A DNA stretch of 64,000 nt. Source: Acanthosepion pharaonis. Taxonomy: Eukaryota > Mollusca > Cephalopoda > Sepiida > Sepiidae. Position numbers and translations under genes: made by a program. The stretch covers positions 257,501 to 321,500 of the forward strand of contig CAHIKZ030000959.1 of assembly GCA_903632075.3 (NCBI GenBank). Direction: 5' to 3'. Positions 41,795 to 52,908 of this stretch are shown piece after piece. The number at the start of each line of letters is the position of its first letter. Within the stretch, counting starts at the first letter, position 1. The notes under the pieces were generated by a model. It ran no database searches and was not told the DNA's origin. It saw only the letters and a program-made list of their open reading frames with translations.

Positions 41795-42145
41795 CTTATA
41801 AATATAAGCAGCTATACTCTGCCCGGTATAAAACCTTAGGTGTTTTAGCTTGTAAATGAACAAACCAATACCCAAAGCGAAAAAAAAGTGTAAACAAAAA
41901 GAAAGAACTAAGGACATGTACATCCGGCAAAAATGATCGTCTAGAATCTAAGTTCAGAGTCCAAAGAAAAAAAACCTCCGAAAACGAGTAAAGTAAAAAT
42001 AAGTAAGCAAAGTGCTCAATAAGCTAAGTAGAGCAAACTAAGTAAACCTAAAAGCCAGCCTACCTAGGTTTCACCTACGCGGATCGTCACTGACGATCCG
42101 CATAGAATGAAAAACCTAAACAAATTTATCCCAACTCTTTAGGTT

Positions 42146-42149
<4 letters not shown>
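41793..42149 (-). mobile_element. Family X element, copy 2 (long form)
   Basis: (TA)n-bounded. It shares AGGTGAAACCTAGGTAGG and GTGACGATCCGCGTAG with the other X copies. It has an extra GGATCGTCAGTGACGATCC palindrome at 42080-42098 and is longer, about 357 bp. Confidence 0.55.
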
Positions 42150-42185
<36 letters not shown>

Positions 42186-42220
42186 TTTATTTTAGGATAT
42201 TGCATCGAAAAACATGTCAA

Positions 42221-42279
42221 AATCGCTACACAGTTGCGGTTGTGTTTCGATGCGTATCAATGCATCTCATCAGGCGATT
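42221..42279 (-). ncRNA. Canonical hammerhead ribozyme (type I)
   Basis: All invariant parts are present on the minus strand. Stem I is AAUCGC (42274-42279) with GCGAUU (42221-42226), 6 bp. The core is CUGAUGA (42267-42273). Stem II is GAUGC/GCAUC with an 8-base loop (42249-42266). GAA is at 42246-42248. Stem III is ACACA/UGUGU with loop ACCGCAAC (42228-42245). The cleavage nucleotide is A (42227), preceded by U16.1 of a GU. Hammerhead ribozymes are known in Penelope-like elements and retrozymes of animals. Self-cleavage here is predicted, not shown. Confidence 0.85.
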
Positions 42280-42594
42280 GTAAATTACTGTCGAGTGAAC
42301 GATTTATTTAGATTAAAAACAAAATACAGCCATTTTTTGTGAAAAAAAAAGAATAAAGGTGGGGAGATGGTTAAGGTTTGTTAGCTTTACTCGGATCAAT
42401 CAATCGAATATAACCTACGTTAAATTTAAACTAAGGGAAGAAGCAAAAAATGAAGAAACTATTTTTCATAAATTGGCCATGGTCCGTAGATTTAAAATCA
42501 ATGACAGCAAACGACGTTCATAACGTTGATAGCATTAATTTAAAAATAGGGCTCAATACAATATTAAACTATTACATAAAAACACGTGTAAAAA

Positions 42595-42650
42595 CCGTTA
42601 CATAAATGCACTCATGTTTCGGTGCATATCATCGCATCTCATCAGGTGGT
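42595..42650 (-). ncRNA. Degenerate hammerhead ribozyme, second copy
   Basis: Minus strand with CUGAUGA, stem II GAUGC/GCACC (one mismatch), GAAA, and stem III ACAU/AUGU followed by A. Stem I pairing next to the core is lost. It is about 375 bases from the canonical copy in the same orientation. Confidence 0.55.
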
Positions 42651-42659
42651 ATTAAATGA

Positions 42660-43462
42660 GGATTATTACAATTTTTAATATTAACTTATAAAAAACCTCT
42701 TTTCCCGCGAAAAAAGAAGGAAGAAAATAAGAAGAGCATGAAAGAAAGAAAGACACAAGATACAGTCTCTTCTACAGAAAAAAAGAAAGAAGAGAGAGAA
42801 AAAAATATAAGGAAAATATAGAAATGTAAAGTAGCCAGACATGTTATGTTGATAAACGGTTCAACCAATCAAAATGTTAAGATGTCATGAAACACAGATT
42901 TAAAATTGCAACGGATACATCTGTAATATTCGAAACAGAAATTTTGCAATAATGTTAACGACGAACGGTTGACACTTTCACTGAGGAAGCAACAGAATTT
43001 AACAAAAATTATTTTATAGTTTGTAAATAATACGGCTCTTTAAGAAATCAAAGAAGGAAAAAAGAAAGAAAAATGTTTCGCAAAATAACTAAAACAGAAA
43101 ATTAAAAAAAATATTTAAATAAATGAAGTAAACAAAACTTTTAAGTATATAGATCATATAAAATAATAAAATATATAAATTATACTCAATGGAATGCAAC
43201 TGATGAACTAAAGGTTTTTATATGGAGTATTAATAAAACAAAACAATAGATAATATTAAAACAGCAGCCCAACTTATATGCATCTAGATAGCACCTGATG
43301 ATCCGGCGTTCTTTTAAAAGGACTCTGGTGAAATAAATTATTATAATGGAACCTTAAAGTGGTCTGTTTTTCTTTAAAATATTAGCTCTAGATTTGCATT
43401 GAGCTCTCAGGATTTCATCCTCCTTGGGACCACCCATACGGACTAGCAAGTTTTTCATAACT

Positions 43463-43465
<3 letters not shown>
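42660..43465. other. AT-rich stretch with a further hammerhead-like core
   Basis: No gene. On the plus strand 43294-43350 shows CUGAUGA, a C-C-G-G/U-C-U-G-G stem, GAAA and AUAA/UUAU, but no good stem I. (TA)n begins at 43466. Confidence 0.4.
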
Positions 43466-43515
<50 letters not shown>

Positions 43516-43597
43516 TTGTGTGTATGTGTATTCCTTTCGCCTATTCTTCTATTTCATTCTCTTTATATCTAGCTCGCTATCTATTTAATTCTGTTCA

Positions 43598-43632
<35 letters not shown>
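43466..43632. repeat. (TA)n and (ATCT)n
   Basis: (TA)n 43466-43513 and (ATCT)n about 43597-43632. Confidence 0.9.
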
Positions 43633-43869
43633 GTCTGTCTAATCGATTTCGCTGATTTTCTTATATTTAAGAAAGGCTCTGTAACTCAGAGAGATTGTAG
43701 CTATATACCTTTGTACAACATGAATAAGACATACCATATTCTAGTGACAAAAATGTACACGATGACTGGTGATAGGTTGATTTGCAGAGTTATCTTTCTC
43801 TTAGACTAGTTGTCAGCCAAAGCTGAAGAGCCCAGTCACTCCACCTACTGTTCTAATCCATAGCTGAGG

Positions 43870-43988
43870 ATATATATGTATATCTGTGTGTGTGTGTGTG
43901 CGTGCGCGCATAGATGAATAGATAGATAAGTATGAAGACTAAGATACATAGATAATGAACAGACGGACACACACACACACACACACAC

Positions 43989-44020
<32 letters not shown>
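43870..44020. repeat. (TG)n, (GATA)-like, (CA)n and (TA)n
   Basis: (TG)n 43884-43900, (CA)n 43970-43991, (TA)n 43994-44020. Confidence 0.85.
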
Positions 44021-44023
<3 letters not shown>

Positions 44024-44274
44024 AATATATAATTGGTGTACACGGAATGAATTCCAATAACCAACAATTACTATTCTTAAAAGAGTGCTCAATACAAAGT
44101 AGAGCAGATATAATTATTTATTTAAAAAATTTATAACATAAATCTGTTATAAAATCACTACAAAAATAGCCATTTTGTTTTAACACCCTCGTTGTCTTTT
44201 GTAGTGATGATGTCGGGGGTGTTGAAACAAAATGGCTATATTTATATTTATGTTATAAATTTTTAAAAAATAGA

Positions 44275-44279
<5 letters not shown>
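44021..44279. mobile_element. (TA)n-bounded fold-back element
   Basis: Inverted arms: TTATAACATAAAT ... AATAGCCATTTTG (44129-44180) pairs with CAAAATGGCTAT ... TTATGTTATAA (44226-44262). The left part (AATTCCAATAACCAAC, GTGCTCAATAC) matches 47711-47768. It is a decayed relative of the hammerhead-bearing element at 47640-47866. Confidence 0.6.
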
Positions 44280-44336
<57 letters not shown>

Positions 44337-44442
44337 TAGATATAAGAGAACTGAGATAATACACCAATAATTTTCAATTTTCTATTTTTCTCTATTTCTC
44401 TTCTCTTTCAACCCCTGTATTTCTTTGCATACACATGTACAT

Positions 44443-44478
<36 letters not shown>

Positions 44479-44585
44479 ATACACACATAGATATATATAT
44501 AGATAGATATTGAACAGATTGAGATAGAGAGATAGATAGATATTGAACAGACTTAGATAGATAGATAAATAGATAGATAATGAAC
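44280..44585. repeat. (TA)n, (GA)n, (CA)n and (GATA)n cluster
   Basis: (TA)n 44280-44317, (GA)n 44318-44336, (CA)n 44443-44473, degenerate GATA with TGAACAGA spacers 44490-44585. Confidence 0.85.
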
Positions 44586-44589
44586 ACTC

Positions 44590-45596
44590 CAGCCCAAAAC
44601 TAAAGGGATCTCTGGTCCAGCTTAGAAAACAGCATTGATAATTTTGAAGAAATAACTTAGATTCCTCAGTTCACTTCATGGAACTTCTGAATCTCACTTA
44701 AACTCTGATCCGGGCTATAAGTCCAATTCCGGCTTCAAGACCGATTTTCGCCGAAATTCCAATTCAGGCTGAAATTGGAGTTCTTCAAATCACAGACTCT
44801 GTGGTACATCAAAACCTCACATGACGAAACCGTTATCCTTTAATTCTGATTCCTTGGCATTTTGAAGAAATTAATTTGATTTTCTCAATTCACAAATTTT
44901 TGGAAATATTTTAAACTGAATTTAAAACAACAACAACAAAAAAGAAGTTCACAAAGTTTTTGAGTGAACTTTAAATTCAATACAAATTGAAAACTTTTAA
45001 AATGATAAATATTTTCAGTTATTTTAAAATTTAAATATTTAACTGTTCCCTCCCCGGCCGGACACAAATTCGAATCTGGATGTTCAAGCACCAGATGAAT
45101 GGCCGATTTTTAATTCCAGGATCATCCTGATTCCAAAAATATATGTCTATGTAGAGCAAGTGTGGCTTGAGTTAGAGGTATTTCAGACATATGGGCGGAC
45201 AGACAAAATTCGCCGTTTATTTTTTTTTTTTTTTAGATATATGTGTATATGTGTTTACTGTTGTGTGTGTATGTGTATAAAATTTTTTTACTGCTAACAC
45301 ACTTCGGGTTCGCATCCTTCATTCACTGGCCCATTATTTTTTTTTTTTTCGAATTTTTTCTTTTAATGAAAAGTTTGCATGGCGTTTCAAGTTTTGGCGG
45401 CCATTATCATATATTTGACGAGTGACTTTTCATGAACCGGCTTTATTGACTTTTTCAACTAAGAATACACCGAGACGACGTGTAACCTTTAAACTTTGAA
45501 AGATGAAAGAGGATGTCATTGGAGTGTCTGGGCCGAGACTGAAACAAATAGTAAATAATTTAAACTGTTTTCAATATATTATTTTAACGATGCTTC

Positions 45597-45629
<33 letters not shown>

Positions 45630-45775
45630 AACAAAACATTCAGGCATCTTTCTCTTCTGTCACAGACTTTCCACCCACGTCTCTTACTCGCTGTCTATTA
45701 CTGTATTTTACTGTAGATGCCTATCTCTGTTTCTACCTGTCTCTATGCATTTCTATCTCATTGTCTGCCTCTCTT
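44590..45775. other. Non-coding stretch
   Basis: Scattered A- and T-runs. CAGTTCACTTCATGG, CAATTCACAAATTTTTGG and related phrases repeat loosely. No gene recognised. Confidence 0.35.
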
Positions 45776-45781
45776 TACTCA

Positions 45782-45782
45782 T

Positions 45783-45852
<70 letters not shown>

Positions 45853-45860
45853 AGTCTGTT

Positions 45861-45917
<57 letters not shown>

Positions 45918-45918
45918 T
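45782..45918 (+). repeat. (ATCT)n
   Basis: Two ATCT blocks split by AAGTCTGTTTCT. Confidence 0.95.
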
Positions 45919-46191
45919 GCCGTCTGCTCTTTATTTATTAGTTTATTCGGGAAGTAAGGAGATTTACTTGAACCCCCACTGAGTCACAAGGCCAGTTTTT
46001 AACGTGGTGATCCCAGTGTTATCACTCGGGCCGCTGGTCTCAGTTGGTCATAGCTGGTACAAGCTGGTCAGGGCCGGTACAAGCACTATACCACCAGCAC
46101 AGAGATGGATCCCTGGGCCAGAAGTAATGTGGGATTTTAGAATAAAATTTTTAATTGTGTTCAAATATATTATTTTAACTCAGCCTGTTAA

Positions 46192-46192
<1 letters not shown>

Positions 46193-46250
<58 letters not shown>

Positions 46251-46266
46251 ACATACATACAGACAG

Positions 46267-46311
<45 letters not shown>
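46193..46311 (+). repeat. (ATCT)n, (CA)n and (TA)n
   Basis: (ATCT)n 46193-46250, (CA)n 46268-46287, (TA)n 46288-46311. Confidence 0.95.
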
Positions 46312-46490
46312 AAATTGATTCTGTACTTCTCTTTTTACAGTGTCACCCATAAATGACTTCACTCCCACAACTATTTCCATAGAAATTTTATTTTATTCTT
46401 TATCAAAGAGACAGTTGAAATTTCTGTGACACAGAAGCCTATAGACACAGAGATGGATATATATAGATGTTAGATATTTTACAGACGAAG

Positions 46491-46491
<1 letters not shown>

Positions 46492-46578
<87 letters not shown>
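46492..46578. repeat. (TA)n
   Basis: An ~87-base TA tract. Confidence 0.95.
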
Positions 46579-46580
<2 letters not shown>

Positions 46581-47144
46581 GGAAAAACTGAAATAGTTAG
46601 ATATGTATATAGATAGATAGATAGATAGATATGCAGAAAAGTTGGCTTGGTTAATTTAACGCGTACAGGTTGTATTTTATTTTACTAATCTTCATCTAAT
46701 ACAAGGTTCAAGAGCTACTCAAGGTAGAGCGATACTGTGTGGCGTTGTATAAGCATATATAAGGGCAAGAATTGACGTTCTTAGGGCTAACTCAAGACTT
46801 GAAGCGGTCAAGATTTAATTAGTGAAGAAAATTTCAGAATTCAATCGGAGACGTTAGGAGTATAGTGTGGAAGTAAACTTTAGAAGGGCTTGGAAACACA
46901 ATTCTAAACAGGAAACAAGGATAAACCGTTACTTCTATTAAAAAAAACCGGGGAGGAGTGTGAACCGGACGATAGAGGGACCTGTAAAATATCGACAAAA
47001 CCTACTTTACATATTTGTGTGAATGGATGATAAAGCTTAATGGTAAAGAGTCAAATGTTGTTGAGAACTACAAGTGACAAGAAGCTGTGGAGAGCCATGA
47101 CAGCCTGCATCTTTCTAAATTAAATCTGGTAGAATATAATTATT

Positions 47145-47465
47145 TCTAACGGAACATACTCTAATTAAAACGTATATTATCATGTATTATATGATTCAAT
47201 ACTACATTATTGCAACTCTGTTGATAAATTCGGAATACGTTGCTATCCAATAAAAGTATACACAGATGCAAAATGTTCATTCTATTATAAAAAAAACTGG
47301 CCACAATTTTGATTTTACTAATGCCACCCTAATTAAAAAAGAACCCAATTTTTTTACGAAGAAAATAATTCGAAAGCTTATTAATAAAAATACTACCAAC
47401 TATAAAGACACGTCAAAAACATTATATTACATCAGCAACATTTATTGAATCCATTCTAAAATCTA
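47145..47465 (+). pseudogene. Penelope GIY-YIG C-terminal fragment
   Basis: The frame 47266-47448 reads HNFDFTNATLIKKEPNFFTK then KIIRKLINKN. The HNFDFxNATLIKK phrase is the same as in the better-preserved minus-strand copy at 57830-58545, where it lies after a QYIGETSR core. About 60 codons, truncated. Confidence 0.6.
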
Positions 47466-47639
47466 ATGCATATTCATATAGAACAAACGGTATGTATGCA
47501 AAAAAAAGTTCTCAAATCAACAGGCGAAAAACCAACAAACATAATGTCTACTAGACGCACACACACTTACGAACATACATTATCATCTGATTCTCACAAA
47601 AACTAGTATTTTTATATACTTATAAATTATAACATAAAT

Positions 47640-47866
47640 ATATTATAAAATCACTACAAAAATAGCCATTTTGTTTCAACACTTCTGGTGTCTTATCAAG
47701 TGATGATTGTATACGGAATTAATTCCAATAACCAACAAATACTAATCTTAAAAAAGTGCTCAATACTGTATACGGAATAAATAATTATATTTGCTCTACT
47801 CTGTATTGAGCACGCTTTTAAGAATAGTATTTGTTGGTTATTGGAATTTATTCCGTATACACCAAT
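47640..47866 (-). mobile_element. Hammerhead-bearing element with perfect palindrome
   Basis: Contains the hammerhead at 47650-47704 and a palindrome with arms 47711-47768 and 47801-47859 (GTATACGGAAT ... GTGCTCAATAC). It is bounded on the right by (TA)n at 47867-47889. The same parts are seen at 44021-44279. Confidence 0.65.
47650..47704 (-). ncRNA. Hammerhead-like ribozyme with U3-A8 in place of C3-G8
   Basis: Minus strand: stem I AUCAC/GUGAU (47700-47704 with 47650-47654), core UUGAUAA, stem II GACAC/GUGUU, GAAA, stem III ACAAAA/UUUUGU with loop UGGCUAU, cleavage nucleotide A. Every helix forms. The only core changes are at positions 3 and 8, which pair with each other in the active fold and change together here. 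Activity is unknown. Confidence 0.65.
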
Positions 47867-47889
47867 TATATATATATATATATATATAT

Positions 47890-48580
47890 GTACTTACATA
47901 AAGCAATATTTAGTTTTTCAGGTAGAATTTTCTTGGAATTCATTTACTTCTTGAAACTTCGGATGGACGCGTTTGAATTTGGAACGTCCCAAATTATGCT
48001 AATGCTGGTTTAAAGAGTTGAATGCGCATGAAACATGACTGGCCAATGAAAATCAAACAATGCAAAAGTAAAAATACCAGAATTTTTTCCTTCTTTGTCT
48101 CCATATCTCATTCTCTGATGAAGTCTTAATAAAAGATTATTTTGCACATCTCGTTTTTTTCTTCTTTAACTTTGCGTTTTTTTGTTTTTACTTTCCTCTG
48201 TAGTTTCTTTTTTCTCCATCGTATTTTTTCTTTTCCTCTTGGGCAAAAAATTTCCGTTTTCGGTGTGATGAAAAGTTTGAAAATTAAACACCACTCAGCC
48301 AAATCGTCTGTTGTAACGAATAAATCGCTAAAACAAACAGCCAAACTTTCATCAAATCTCTACAACTCAAAGCTGATCTAAGAGATGTACAATCTATGAC
48401 AGCCAAAACCGATTGGTCGGTGTTGAGTCGGCGGTGATGAAATGTCTTCTCCCGCTGAAGCCGCAGTTTCTTCTACTCATCTCGTTTTTTTCTCCTTTGC
48501 ATTATTTACTTTTTCCTTTCCTCTTTAAATTCTTTTTTTTTTCCTCATTTAAAAGTTTTTAGAGTTTGCACAAGTAACTG
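47890..48580. other. Non-coding stretch
   Basis: T-rich. At 48112-48140 CUGAUGAAGUCUUAAUAAAA resembles the hammerhead-like 3' end also present on the minus strand at 61615-61655. No gene seen. Confidence 0.4.
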
Positions 48581-49130
48581 AAAGCATATCGGCGCAGAAG
48601 ATGGAATAGGCGGGTCGAATTCAAATTCTCTTGCATTATTCACTTTCTCATAATTACCTTTGCGGAAGACATGAATCCGTTTATTGTCTCCCCTTTCAAA
48701 CTTTGTGTAACATTACTTTTGTGTGCACACTCTAATCTCAGCTGTGCCGACCCCCTTCTTACATGCCGGGACAGCCAGTAGAAACTTTAAGGCCTCATTC
48801 TGCATCTGGTGGTTATGGAGACACCTTTCATATCAGCCTTCTTATGCATCTTGCTCTTTTGATGCTCTGTTGTGACACCGAGTACAAAGCCAGTACAGAG
48901 TTCAGTATTGGAGTCACCACAAATCAACTCCACTTAGAACAAAAGGTTCCTGATTGATTGAACTCGATTCAGTCCACTAGTATTTCCTGACGTGAATCAC
49001 ATATTATATACGTGTTAAATAGTAAGGTAGACTGAAATTTATACCCCTGAGTGGCAACCTGCCTAAGAGGAGGAAAATTCTGACTTCAAAAACTTGGAGA
49101 TGGCTACGGTAAACTACTCCTTTATCTTTC
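48581..49130 (+). mobile_element. SINE-body-like fragments around an unknown frame
   Basis: 48595-48690 and 49030-49095 (CTGAGTGGCAACCTGCCTAA, GAGGAGGAAAATTCTGACTT) resemble the tRNA-SINE head and body. Between them 48763-48957 is a 64-codon frame (MPGQPVETLRPHSASGGYGD start) with no recognisable family. Confidence 0.3.
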
Positions 49131-49611
49131 CCAATATTTCATGGTGATTCACTGATAATAAAAAAGGAACAGGTGGAGAGCTATAAACGCTTTCGTCTTG
49201 AAGGGGAGATGGCGTTAACTAAAAAATGTGTCTTCTTCTCTTCGACAATTTTCTCTTCGACATATTTTATTTTAGCTATTCATATGTTTCTTCTTTTGAT
49301 AAGCATTTCTTTCATCGTTTTCTTTCGCTGTAATTTTTTTCGTTTTTGTCTTTTTCTGTTATAATCTTCATTCGCCTTCATTTCTTTCCTAACTGCCCCC
49401 TTTCATTAACGCCCCACTATATCACACGACCGACGTCAGCCTTAGACCACAAAACGTTAAATCACTTCCGGGAAGATTCTGACACCTATATCTTTCTCCT
49501 TTTTCATTCTTACTTACCTCAAATCAACGCCCTTGATGTGCTATCACCCACCCACACCATTGGTTTTACGCGTCAGTCACTTGAGCCAGTTCCTGTTTGC
49601 ATCTTTTCTCA

Positions 49612-49831
49612 GATTTCTTTCCTCATTGTCCGTTTTGCTCAATGTCGAGGCGCCGACAAATGGCAATTTCTGAATTCGTTAGTCGCAAGAGATGGATTGC
49701 CACAAAAGAAAGCGAATACAGCATCTCGTAAAATCCTTAATGCAGATGGGAACGTTCCCATGATTCGTTATTCTTATGTCGAGGGAACGCATAAAGGAGT
49801 TAGTATCCGCCTACGGTTTTGCTATCGCTGA
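49612..49831 (+). CDS. Possible terminal exon, unidentified
   Basis: A good acceptor (TTTGCATCTTTTCTCAG) is followed by an open frame to TGA (49829-49831), with AATAAA overlapping right after it (49834-49839). The frame contains FAQCRGADKWQFLNSLVARD, GLPQKKANTASRKILNADGN and MIRYSYVEGTHKGVSIRLRF. The open frame actually extends upstream to 49346 (161 codons), but that part looks like chance. No family recognised. A poly(A) signal this close to the stop is unusual. Confidence 0.28.
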
Positions 49832-49927
49832 AAATAAATGTCGACAATCGCAACGACATGAACAGATGTGTGTACATGAATAGTGCAATATCTTTATTCG
49901 ACAGGAAAATCAAAGATATTCGTTCTC

Positions 49928-49978
<51 letters not shown>

Positions 49979-49981
49979 CTC

Positions 49982-50014
<33 letters not shown>

Positions 50015-50026
50015 TACAATATGTTC

Positions 50027-50087
<61 letters not shown>

Positions 50088-50092
50088 TATAA
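49928..50092 (+). repeat. (ATCT)n
   Basis: Two ATCT blocks separated by ATTACAATATGTTC. Confidence 0.95.
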
Positions 50093-50303
50093 GAAATTTA
50101 AGCTGCTAGTTGAACTTATGCTTAATTTTCGAATATCAAAATAATTTTGGTACATTTCGATTTGTGGGAAAACAGCTGCGTTTGTTTTTCATCCCCCCCA
50201 AAGGTTTCCTTTCAAATTCCGTGAAATGAATTCAGAACCTACATGTAGTTCATAAAAGGGGGTTTTGAATTTAATTTACAAATTCGTCGAAAATCTGTTG
50301 CAG

Positions 50304-50421
50304 AAAATCAGGTCGCCTCGGTTCAAACAGAAAATCAATACAGACGAAATTTGCCAAACACCAGAGGAGAATTGAAAGGGAGATGAAAGTCGCTACCACA
50401 CCAAGGCAAAGTCTTCGGCAG
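50304..50421 (+). CDS. Possible small internal exon
   Basis: CTGTTGCAG precedes and GTACGA follows a 118-base block with one open frame (KSGRLGSNRKSIQTKFAKHQ, then RRIEREMKVATTPRQSLRQ). The polypyrimidine tract is poor. Basic, no family recognised; weak evidence. Confidence 0.22.
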
Positions 50422-50917
50422 GTACGATTGTTCTATTCTTCGTTGTTACCAAAAACTTTGCTTCGAAATTTATACCAATTCTTTGAAAACTATTCAGAGA
50501 AGTATTTTCTCATTTTCTGCCATTTTATATGTAGTTTTCTCTTCTGTGGAAATTATTTAAGGGCTTATTTCATTTACATAGATAATTTACATAAATTTTA
50601 TTGGCCAAAATTTGGCACACAATGCACTTAATTTGTGTAATTCTTTCAATTTTGTGTATTAACAATAAATTTATCGTTTGTTCTTAAATTCGGCTCGTGT
50701 TGCCTATCTTTGTTGTGAGCCCTTATAAATTAAATGTTACCTCAAACATTTGTTTGAACCATTTTTTTTCGTAGGGTTTTTTTTTACCAGATAAAAAAAT
50801 CCTTTCTCATAGACAGAAGATTGTGTATAAGAATGGAACCGACTGTCGCCGCTTGGTGTTCAGCTCAGTGTACACTTTTGTATTTACATACGTTCTGTCT
50901 CTAATATTGAGCACTGA

Positions 50918-51600
<683 letters not shown>

Positions 51601-51949
51601 AGGTTTTATTTTGCAATAAGTATTTAGAAACAGGAGTTAAAAGTTGAATTTTTTTTCAAAATTATCCAATTTACGTGATGATCATAAATATTCATCAGGT
51701 TTACTGAAATGTCTTGGTATATAATGCAGGATGCTAAGTGACGTAATTTAATATCTTATAAACGAAAGTGAATAAATGATGTTGAAATTTTTTATGTAAT
51801 TAATATTTAAATTGTTTTAGTATGCGATAAATTTATGTATTATATATTTTAAATCATAGAAGGTTATGAATTTAATCCTTTTCTTTTAATTTATTAACAT
51901 ATTTATAGTCAGGAAAGTTGGTTTGGAACAGGGTTTACACACACACACA

Positions 51950-51959
51950 TATATATGTG

Positions 51960-51990
<31 letters not shown>

Positions 51991-52099
51991 GTATATATAT
52001 ATTTATTTATACGTATATATATATATATATATATGTATATACATGTATATATGTATATATATGTATATGTATATATATATATGTATATATATGTATATG

Positions 52100-52135
<36 letters not shown>
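51950..52135. repeat. (TATG)/(TA)n
   Basis: TATATATGTATA variants ending in pure (TA)n. Confidence 0.95.
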
Positions 52136-52139
<4 letters not shown>

Positions 52140-52436
52140 TTCCAGTTTTACCTCTTTGGCCAGTTGTACCCTGATGATCCGATTAGGTGAAACCTAGGTA
52201 GGTTTACCTGGCTCTTTAGGTTTATGTTAGGTTTGCTCTGCTACGTGTATTGAACACTTTACTCGTTTTGGATATTTTTTTTTTATTTTGATCTTGAATT
52301 CTAGACAATTGCTTTCCCCTTAATTTCACGTTCCTTCTTTTTTGTTCCTCATTTTTCCTTGGGTATTGTTTTTTTCAACTTCAAGCCGAAATACCTAAGG
52401 TTTTTCCAAGCGAGTATCACTATCTATCTATCTATC

Positions 52437-52437
<1 letters not shown>
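52136..52437 (+). mobile_element. Family X element, copy 3
   Basis: (TA)n-bounded. CCCTGATGATCC and AGGTGAAACCTAGGTAGG at 52169-52202 give CUGAUGA (52171-52177), a weak stem II, GAAA and stem III ACCUA/UAGGU. Stem I is poor. Confidence 0.6.
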
Positions 52438-52467
<30 letters not shown>

Positions 52468-52494
52468 TTGAAAAAAATTAAAAATTAGGAAACC

Positions 52495-52550
52495 AGCCGA
52501 TCACACAACCTTATTTTCAACCTTTCGGCATCTTCAGGGAATCCGGAGTA
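52495..52550 (-). ncRNA. Hammerhead-like remnant
   Basis: Minus strand CCCUGAAGAUGCCGAAAGGU: a CUGAAGA core, almost no stem II, then GAAA. Likely a relic adjacent to (TA)n at 52438-52462. Confidence 0.35.
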
Positions 52551-52889
52551 AATAATTTCCTCTCGCTTTATTATTTAAAAAGAAATAAACGAACAAGACG
52601 AAGCGTAATGGAGGAGAGGAGACAAAGCAGTGGTATTGGAATTGTATCCGAGGGGGTTATATGAAATATGCATACTTTCATCCCGGTTCATACGAACTCA
52701 AAAGAAACCTTTTTGTATGTATGCTTCGTGCCATTATTTCTGATCTCTCATTCAGCTCTGATATACTCGTGTATAAGCTGACTTCATGTATAGTGAAAAC
52801 TCCCTGAATATTTTTTTGATTTGTGGCGTCACCACGTCTGCCTCTCTGCCTCGTCGCCGCTCTATCCTGCGACGACCAATGTGACTTGG

Positions 52890-52908
52890 TATTGGTCGCG
52901 GCACCAAA
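52890..52908 (-). promoter_or_regulatory. Candidate retroelement primer-binding site
   Basis: Minus strand TTTGGTGCCGCGACCAATA lies directly after the candidate LTR end. TGGTGCCGCGACC is complementary to a tRNA 3' end terminating in CCA (GGTCGCGGCACCA). The tRNA identity is not determined. Confidence 0.5.

Noticed and set aside
49346..49611. Upstream half of the 161-codon frame
   Set aside because: Composition is T-rich and hydrophobic without any motif; only the part after the splice-like acceptor at 49611 looks coding.
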